From Rhabditophanes sp. KR3021 (lineage: Eukaryota; Nematoda; Chromadorea; Rhabditida; Alloionematidae): a stretch of 64,000 nt of DNA. Shown here one piece after another: positions 56,794 through 64,000 of the stretch. The stretch's first letter is position 1. The number at the start of each line of letters is the position of its first letter. The stretch covers positions 3,968,001 to 4,032,000 of the forward strand of contig CAUJLY010000004.1 in the NCBI GenBank assembly GCA_963281155.1, given 5' to 3'. The notes under the pieces are model-generated. The model saw only the letters and a list, made by a program, of their open reading frames with translations. It had not been told where the DNA came from and searched no databases. The position numbers were made by a program, and so were the translations under genes.

Positions 56794-58666
56794 ATGTCTA
56801 GCCTTAAGAGAAGTAATTCTTGCTGGATGGACGAGGGAGGCCAGCCGTCAGCTGAAGATTTGCAATCTCAAGATTGTCCCCCACTTAAAAAGGTTAGAAG
56901 TTTGAATGCTGTTGGAGCTGCTGTGAAAAACACTTTTAAAAATTTTTCGTTTTCGAAATGTAAAACGTAAGTATACATACGGCTTCGTAATTTGTGTAAT
57001 CTGTTTAATTTTTCAATATTTAGCACTAGATCTCAGAGTTTTAATGTTTCACGTACACGTATTACATCTAATTCTTCCGATCAACCAGATCAAAATTTAA
57101 CTACTGACTCTCCTATGAATATTACAAATGCAAATTTATGTACGCCAACTCAACAAAAGAGTTTCGCCACCTATACTACTCCTATCAACTCAGTATGTGA
57201 TACACCACCTAGTTTGCAAAGAACCAACGGTGAATTTGAAGACAAATTCGATTTGGAAGAAACTCCTAGAAAATGTCCCGCGTCTCCAACTGCGTCTCAC
57301 CAATCCGCCACTTCATTCGATGTAAACTTTTTGCAAGGTGTTATTGGTGACAGTGAACCTGGAGAAGCTTTTAGGAAGGAACAATTTTTACTGACTAGAC
57401 AGATCTTAGGTAATGAAACTTACGATTCCGATACTGACCCACATAATCTTTCTGATTCATTTGACTTGAATGATTCTTTTATGGGAGAAGATGACGATGA
57501 CGATGTTAATTTGAATGCTGATAGAGTATTCTTGCCTGAGAGAAATGGGAGTTTGTCCAGTAATGAATATGGAGAAAGATCTCCTGACTTATCTATGTGC
57601 GATACTCTTGGCTCTACAAGTAATCTTACATGCATCAACAATGGGGAAATCACTGATGATAGTACCGACAAATCCTCATCAACAATTGCTCGTGCTCCAA
57701 GCGATAGAATTAGATTTAGAGATCAAATGAGAATAATCCACTCCAATGACACACCCACACTCCAAAGAAACACTAACATAGACATTTTTCAAAATAATGA
57801 ATCTTTTATGAATGGTCAAGAAAGGGCTGATTCAATTGTCTCAACTAATAGTGATATGTCTTCTATAAGCCATATGGGTGCTTTCAATATAGAGAATCAA
57901 AACCTATATGATCTAGACAATGCATTCAAAATCGGATCTCCGAATCAATTCTTAACCTTAAAGTCTATTTTGAAGAAGCAACATGATACTAGTGAATGCG
58001 GATCTCATAGTGTCTTTAATAAATCAGTTAGGTACGTTAAAAAAATCATCTGAACCAACATAAAACTTACATTTCAGATGGAAAGAGTCAAATGAAGAAA
58101 TTACTTTTGACAAAACGAATAATAGTACAAAGTCATCTTCCTCGCCATTTGATTTTCAAAGATTGCTGAACGCATTAAGAGAATTTGCCAGGAAATCAAA
58201 AAATGCAGGCGAATTGTCCGATGAACCGATTGTGATTGAGCGTGACCATACTTTAAAACGGAGAATTATTCTACTCCCAAGGAATCCGTCTTCTATCTTG
58301 AAATACTTGAACTTTAAAACTTTAAAGACAATGTTGGAAAAAACATACAAATACAAGGTGTTCTTTAAGTATGTCCCAAGGAAAATGTCAAAGCATCAAT
58401 GGCGGCGTGTTGATTTAATTTTCGTTGACAGTTTATCATGCATCGACCTCAATGATTACAAAACTAAAAATGGATCAGCTGTCGATGTGACTAAAAACTT
58501 TCCAATGATGCAATGTGGTATTGAAGGGGATATGTATTCAACGGACGGATTTGGAGACAAAATGTTAGTTTACCAGTTTGCCAAAAATGACATCAAAATT
58601 GGACAGACATTTTGTGATCATATCAAAAGCATGATTGAGCGTTATCGCTTTAACCGGCCTTCATAA
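56794..58666 (+). CDS. Unrecognised protein with paired PP1-docking motifs
   Basis: Exons 56794-56966, 57024-58031 and 58078-58666 give 589 residues. Residues 1-390 are mostly disordered and Ser/Asn/Asp-rich, with an acidic run GEDDDDDVNLN. Near residues 365-395 the sequence holds LKSILKKQ and, about 20 residues later, FNKSVRWKE across the second splice site. These fit the SILK and RVxF/W docking motifs for protein phosphatase 1, in the order used by inhibitor-2-like regulators. The last 180 residues look folded (RIILLPRNPSSILKYLNF, RRVDLIFVDSLSCIDLND) and match nothing I know. A PP1 regulatory role is inference from short motifs. Confidence 0.7.
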
Positions 58667-59167
58667 ATCTATTTAATAATGCTATTAACTTGTGGTATAT
58701 TAAATATTATATAATACTTCTTAATTTTGTTTACATGCCTATTTGTATTTTTTAATAAAGACAATTATTTTAAAATATTTATTCGAAATTAAATCAACTA
58801 CAAATTTAAAGCATTAGTTTTGAATGCCATCCTTTTAAAAATCTACTATTTTGGCAAAGCTCTATAATAATTGATGAATAATCCTTTCGAGATCACTTTT
58901 ATTGGTGTTGACGTTCTTGAACAGTATATTTTTTGCTATGCATATACTTGATTAGGAATGACATGTATCATACATAAAGTACACGTCCTTTATAAATGGA
59001 TTATTACCTATTTTGCAATGTTTACGTGTAACATTTGTACTTACACGATTTGATCTCTTAAGATGCATTTTAAGTGAAAATTTATTACATTAAGGTAAAT
59101 TATGAGAACAATATGAAAATATTTTATTTATAAATGTTAACTATTGAAAACAAAAATAAACTTAGAC
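58667..59167. other. Intergenic spacer between converging genes
   Basis: 501 nt. AATAAA at 58754-58759 is a likely poly(A) signal for the plus-strand gene. No other feature seen. Confidence 0.5.
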
Positions 59168-59894
59168 CTATGAAGTTGATTTAAAAATACGTTCAAAACG
59201 ATCAGAAAAAGAAATGATAAGTCCATTTGGGTTGAAAAACGATTTAAGGGTCAAAACATTTAGGACAGAAACAAAAATCATAAGAATAGTTGAATATAAT
59301 GTCAATATCCAAGTTTTTGAAAAATTATCTTCAATCAAGTTCCTATGCTTTCTTTTACTGATGGAATGATGGCGCTGAGTATTTTCAATTTCATAAAAAC
59401 TTCTGTGAATGCTTTTCAAAGAGTTTTGCATCTTATCATCCACTTTTTCAGTTCCTACTGGTCGCTCTTCTCTCAAAGCATAAAATGAGAAATAAACCTA
59501 AAGAATCAAAATTAATAGGCTTGCATTTAAAGTATAGGTTTAAATTACCCTGAAATCATGATCAGCACCCTTATAATCATAAAAACACATTTTATATGTT
59601 CCTAACCCATTCTTGGCAGTATCAATATTATGATATCCACTTTTAGCATCCAATTCATTAATCATAGCCTCTTGATTAGGAGCAGTCATCTTAAAAGCAA
59701 TACCAGTGGCAAAATAAGACTCGATTTGGTAAGATACAATAAGAGTTGCGTATTTTGACTCCGTTATTTCTTGATAAAACAGCTATCTTCCCAAGGATGC
59801 AATACAAGAGTAGAAGCCATTTCATTGAACTTGTCCGAGCAAACAATATTACTTATTGTTAAAAACAGAAAAAAAAAACCTTTAAATTTGCCAT
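59168..59894 (-). pseudogene. p24/TMED cargo-receptor gene with two frameshifts
   Basis: Exons about 59549-59894 and 59168-59497. After a short N-terminus the sequence has a signal peptide (LFLTISNIVC), a GOLD domain beginning HPWEDSCFIK and continuing YATLIVSYQIESYFATG, and the typical YKMCFYDYKG. A juxtamembrane coiled-coil and one membrane segment follow (TLYSTILMIFVSVLNVLTLK), with a cytosolic tail starting SFFN. p24 proteins cycle between ER and Golgi in COPI/COPII vesicles. Two disruptions occur in the first exon: a run of ten T (coding strand) right after the start breaks the signal peptide frame, and a one-base loss follows SCFIK. Either assembly errors or recent pseudogenisation could explain this. 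Confidence 0.75.
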
Positions 59895-60198
59895 AATTTA
59901 TGTCACAAGAACTGATAAAATACAATCGTAAAAGAATGTTTTAAGAAATTGAAATGGTAGAGATAATTAACATATAAGAACATTTAATCAAAAAATATCA
60001 CAATCATTGGAAATTAAATAGTTCAAGCAATGATACAAACATAAGACGACGATAATGACATGGAAGATAGAGATGAAACTTATTAGTGCACTGAAAATAA
60101 AAGTAATATTTTCAATGAACAGAAATCGGAATAAAAGAAAGAAATGAAAATATATCAGCAACAATTTAACAACATGATGTGGTGTAAAGAAGAGATGG
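59895..60198. other. Spacer TMED-UTP6
   Basis: 304 nt, upstream of the TMED start and downstream of the UTP6 stop. No other feature seen. Confidence 0.4.
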
Positions 60199-62040
60199 TT
60201 ATTGAGTTTCCTGTTTAAGTGCGGTATATTTTGCCAAAAAAACTGTCATGAAACAAGGTTCAAGGACTTGACCAGCTCTTTGATACACGGTTGCAATTTC
60301 AGTAGGCTTGGAGCGGTAGCAGAATCGAAGGTAGCAAATCCATAAGTCATCGGAGATATTTCCATGTTCATTGACTCCATTGGAGTATATTTTTTCCAAG
60401 ATTGTTTCCGCAGCTGTGTTAAATTTGTCCCAAACCAAGTTGGCTGTTTTCAAGTAAAAATTAATAGAATTCGGCAAAGTTCTTAATAATTCATTAATAG
60501 TTTTTTCTACTGTTTGAATATCATTATTATTAACAAGATACTCAACATAAAAGACTTTGAAGTGACCACTAATTTCAGCATTCAACTTTTTGGTCAAGTT
60601 TATTATTACTTCTCCGAAGTTATCTTTGTAATTTTGCTTGAGGAAGGTGAAGTACAAACGACAAAGGTCTTCGTAATTGATGAGGTCCATTTTTTGGAAA
60701 CATTCGATGACATAACTATTCAACTGATCTAGGCTGGAGTTCTTGCCTTCTTCGATCAAGACAGACAAAAACTTTTCCCACAACTTTTTCGAATTTTTGA
60801 CATGGTTGATGGTTTGACGAATCATTTCAGAACTCCACTCTAATTCTAGAGGAAGATCCTCATTTTCAGACAATTTAACGAGATTAACATAATCATCGGC
60901 TTTCATGAATCCCATCTCAAACATTTTCCTGTAAATATCTCCTTTTTTCATCAAGGCAAAGGTATCACTATTTTGATAGGCTGCGTCGGCAAATTTCAGG
61001 AATATTCTGCACATATTTTCAGACTTGTCTTCCTCAATGACATCATCGAAAATCTCCAAAATATCTTTGCTAGCATTATCGGATTTAGCTTTGGCAATAG
61101 AAGCATACTCATTAGTCAACTTGGCAAAAACAACCCCTTCCAAATCCTTTGTTTTGTCCATGGGATTTGCACTTAGTAGTAACCAACATTTGAACAAAAA
61201 CTCGCCGATCAACATGTTGGACATCAAATTGGCACCAGCTTCATCGACTACGACCTCAGCCAATTTGAATTTCAAGACGTCATCAGTAACACTTTCAATT
61301 TCCTGGGGTTGAACTGTTGATGATTCAGGAGCTTCAGTCTTGTTTAAAAGGAAGTCCTTTCTTTTGAATATCAATTTAACGTATTCCACTTCAATGTGGA
61401 ACAAATTAAACCAAATTTCAATATTTTGGGGAAACTTTCTGATCGCCAGCTGTAATATTCCTCTTGCGTTTTCAACACTTCCATTTTCGAAAAATTCCCA
61501 TTGAGCAGCTTCTAAATGGTATGCAGCCACATCACCATGGAACTAAAAGAACAAACATTAATATTACGTAATCATGTGACTATATACCCTAAGCAATTTT
61601 GAGTATGTCGAACTTAGTTCGGAATACATCTTATTATTTTTCAAAAACTTGATATGTTGATGGAAATGTTCAACATTTCCTTTGAATCGCTCTGTTAAGT
61701 TATTAAATACTCGATTAATTTTGCGGTTTAATTGTCCCTCAATCTCCAATCTCTTGAAATCATAATTGGCCGATTTTCTTCTTAAACCAATCATATTTAA
61801 AAATTCGAGTAAAAACTCCGTATACAAAGTAAAGTCTTCGAAATTTTTGGTCTAAAAATAATATTAAATTAATCGAAATTGACTACCACTATAACTTACC
61901 GATTTTTGAAGTCTATATTCATAGCGTTTGCAACGATTAATTAGAACGTTTAATTCCTTTGTTTCGATAAGCTTACAATGCTCTAGCTGCTCAAAAACAG
62001 GAATTAGCTCTTCGAGACGAATTTGCACAACTTCAGCCAT
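60199..62040 (-). CDS. UTP6: U3 snoRNP/SSU processome protein UTP6
   Basis: Exons 61900-62040, 61588-61851 and 60199-61542 give 582 residues (human UTP6 has 597). The N-terminus MAEVVQIRLEELIPVFEQLE is the UTP6 signature. Half-a-TPR (HAT) repeats follow, for example FKGNVEHFHQHIKFLKNNKM, AAQWEFFENGSVENARGIL and FPQNIEIWFNLFHIEVEYVK. The gene product is a nucleolar part of the UTP-B subcomplex needed for 18S rRNA processing. Splice phases are all zero. No truncation or missing segment is apparent. Confidence 0.93.
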
Positions 62041-62635
62041 ATTAAATGATGATTACGAAATGTATTTTTGAAGTTAGAATGCAATAAGGTTACAACTCCC
62101 GACTAGAAAAAACTACAACTTTATTCCAATTTGTCAGACTGATTCCAAAGAAACGAATGCAACTAGTAAACTAATAAGCTATTAAAACTTGATCTTTAAT
62201 TTGCAAATATTCTTGGCAACAAGTTAAATATAATCCTGAAATAAGAGTGTAAAATGCTTTTCAATAATTAAGGTATATATATTTGTAAATGTAAAATTAT
62301 GTATTTTGTAATTATTAATTAGAACATTTTATGACTAATAAATAGAAGATGCTGTAATTTATAAATAGCATATTTAAACACTTAAATTGGATATGTTTTT
62401 AAATAATTAACTAGGTTTGTGTAAGAATATTAAATTGTACGTTCGTTTATAATAAAAGAAAGTAATTTAAATATAAATGGGAGCTAAATTAATGTATTTT
62501 AATAAAAATAAACAGTAATTTGCATTTTGATTTGAAATCATATGATTATTTTACGCAACAATTTTGTGTTAAAGGTGGAAGCATAGATGTAATGTTAAGG
62601 CATCAGCCTGTTTATTATTAAAGGGTTTATCACCT
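62041..62635. promoter_or_regulatory. Divergent upstream region UTP6 / PSMD11
   Basis: 595 nt of AT-rich sequence between two divergent housekeeping genes. Both promoters expected; no sites identified. Confidence 0.4.
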
Positions 62636-64000
62636 ATGACTAGTCAACCAAAAGCCAACTCAACTGGGCGGTTATCAAACACGCAGCCGAACAGCTTTAG
62701 AACAACTACTGTGAAATGTCTTAGTAAGTGATATTTACCAATTTTTATAACACATTTATAATTTTAGTTCATAGCCTTTTAAAATCATCTACTGATCATG
62801 CATTCAAAGAACTTGAAACTCTCTTGATTGAATATGCTAAAAGCCTAGTTTCAGATGCTGACTATCATCAGTTTATGGGTGCTATTGAACTAATGAAACC
62901 TTTGCTAAAAGAACTGACTGTCACAAAACCCGACAAGTTTATTAAAAATATGGTCGACGCTATTTGTATCAGTAACGGAAATCAAAACAAACGCGCAAAT
63001 GCATTGCAAGCAATTATCATTACGATTTTTGATATCAATCGCCAATACCTGGGATTTACTATACTGTTGACTTATTTAAAACATTGCAACAAGTTTAAAA
63101 TGTCTACACATGTTATTAGAAGCACCAAAAAGATTATCCATCACCTCAAAGTCCTCTCAATTAATGATGTACTTGTAGAAATTTACCTGGAAGAAAGCAT
63201 CGCCTTTTATAACTTAAAAAACTACATGAAATCTAAGGCATCGCTTATGAATGGCAAATCGTTGGTTAGTGGTGGCAATTTAGAAGTTGAAGTACAATCT
63301 CGTCTTGATATGCACAGCGGTGCTCTTTTCCTGGCTGAAAAAGAATACGGCACTGCTTATTCGTATTTCTATGAAGCGTTAGAGAATTTGGACAATATGA
63401 AAAAAACAAATGAAGCAATCGATGCATTCAAATACATGTGTATAACTAAGTTAATTATGAATCGACCTGAGGAGGTAAAAAGCTTGTTTGCCTCAAACTT
63501 TGGATTGAAATACTTTGGGCCTCAAATTAAAATCTTACAAGACATGGCTATTGCCATCCAAAAGAAGTCCCTCTCTCAATTTGATAAAGTCATTAAAGCT
63601 AATCCTTCTTTAAAAAAAGATATTATAATAAAGAACATCTTAAAATCTTTATATGATTTAATGCTTGATCAAGATATCTCAAGAGCCTTGAAGCCATATA
63701 CCGTCACTGATTTGAACTGTATTGCCAAAAAAGTTGGAATTAGTCAAGAACGACTACACTTAAGATTGTGCTTTTTAATTTTGGATGATAAACTTAATGC
63801 CGTAATTTTCGATAACGAGGGGATTATTGTACTTAACGAAGAATCTCCTTCTGACGCAAATGTTAAAGTATTGGAGCTCGGGCAAAAATTAATTCAAAAA
63901 TCCGATATGATGGTTATCATCTCTCAACTCCGTGCTTCTCTCCTTCACAAGTCAACAAATGAGTCTGTCAAAATTCCAAGAGCCTGGAAAAAACCTACAG
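62636..64000 (+). CDS. PSMD11: 26S proteasome lid subunit PSMD11/RPN6-like, 3' end outside the window
   Basis: Exons 62636-62723 and 62768 to beyond 64000. The visible 440 residues show helical repeats followed by the PSMD11 hallmarks: LDMHSGALFLAEKEYGTAYS, the following YFYEALENLDNM, KANPSLKKDIIIKNILKSLY, and a PCI domain with winged helix (RLHLRLCFLILDDKLNAVIF). RPN6 holds lid and core together in the 26S proteasome. Similarity is clear but divergent: the first 30 residues are not family-like. After VLELGQKLIQKSD, where human PSMD11 is within about ten residues of its end, the frame stays open for at least 30 more residues. Confidence 0.85.

Overview
This is nuclear DNA from an AT-rich invertebrate, almost certainly a nematode. 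The diagnostic genes are a 300-residue cuticle collagen with a nematode cuticle collagen N-terminal region (32.4-33.5 kb), a nematode-type chemosensory 7TM receptor (51.2 kb), a DEPDC1/LET-99-like DEP protein (52.3-55.3 kb) and an NLP-38-like W(X6)W-amide neuropeptide precursor (47.9-48.2 kb). Genes carry many small GT-AG introns, typically 38-50 nt, plus some introns of 0.7-1.7 kb. I cannot name the species. All exon joins were made by eye from splice-site consensus and reading phase.

Layout: ARGLU1 3' part (+, 1-1830); ECHS1 (+, 2276-3986); Na+/H+ exchanger (-, 7903-11961); orphan membrane protein (+, 12287-14269); RING protein (-, 14555-15787), head-to-head with SCYL2 (+, 16173-20501); Na/K-ATPase beta subunit (-, 21855-24572); a 7.8 kb gene-poor stretch; cuticle collagen (-, 32419-33490); NPY/NPF-type neuropeptide receptor (-, 33952-37423); a 6.4 kb gene-poor stretch; three secreted genes, two with thrombospondin type-1 repeats (-, 43799-47533); MIP-like neuropeptide gene (-, 47888-48196); orphan nuclear protein (+, 48850-50804); chemoreceptor (+, 51162-52179); DEPDC1/LET-99 (+, 52349-55250); small membrane protein (-, 55478-56145); candidate PP1-binding protein (+, 56794-58666); p24/TMED gene with two frameshifts (-, 59168-59894); UTP6 (-, 60199-62040); proteasome lid subunit PSMD11/RPN6 (+, 62636 to the window end). 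Most are unrelated housekeeping, signalling or cuticle genes, and I see no pathway cluster apart from the secreted gene group.

The most unusual feature is a set of seven coding-like islands of about 0.1-1.4 kb. Each lies inside a host-gene intron and each is antisense to its host (in ARGLU1, ECHS1, NHE, the 12.3 kb orphan, SCYL2, the NPY-type receptor and the TSP1 gene). Several contain what look like their own 38-45 nt introns, and most carry a few frameshifts or stops. I recognise none of the encoded proteins. Two islands are bounded by direct repeats (18 bp with one mismatch; 13 bp perfect) that coincide with the host splice junctions. Removing insert plus one repeat copy restores an uninterrupted host reading frame, as expected if insertion of the island created the intron. 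A third has an 11 bp direct repeat just inside both splice sites.
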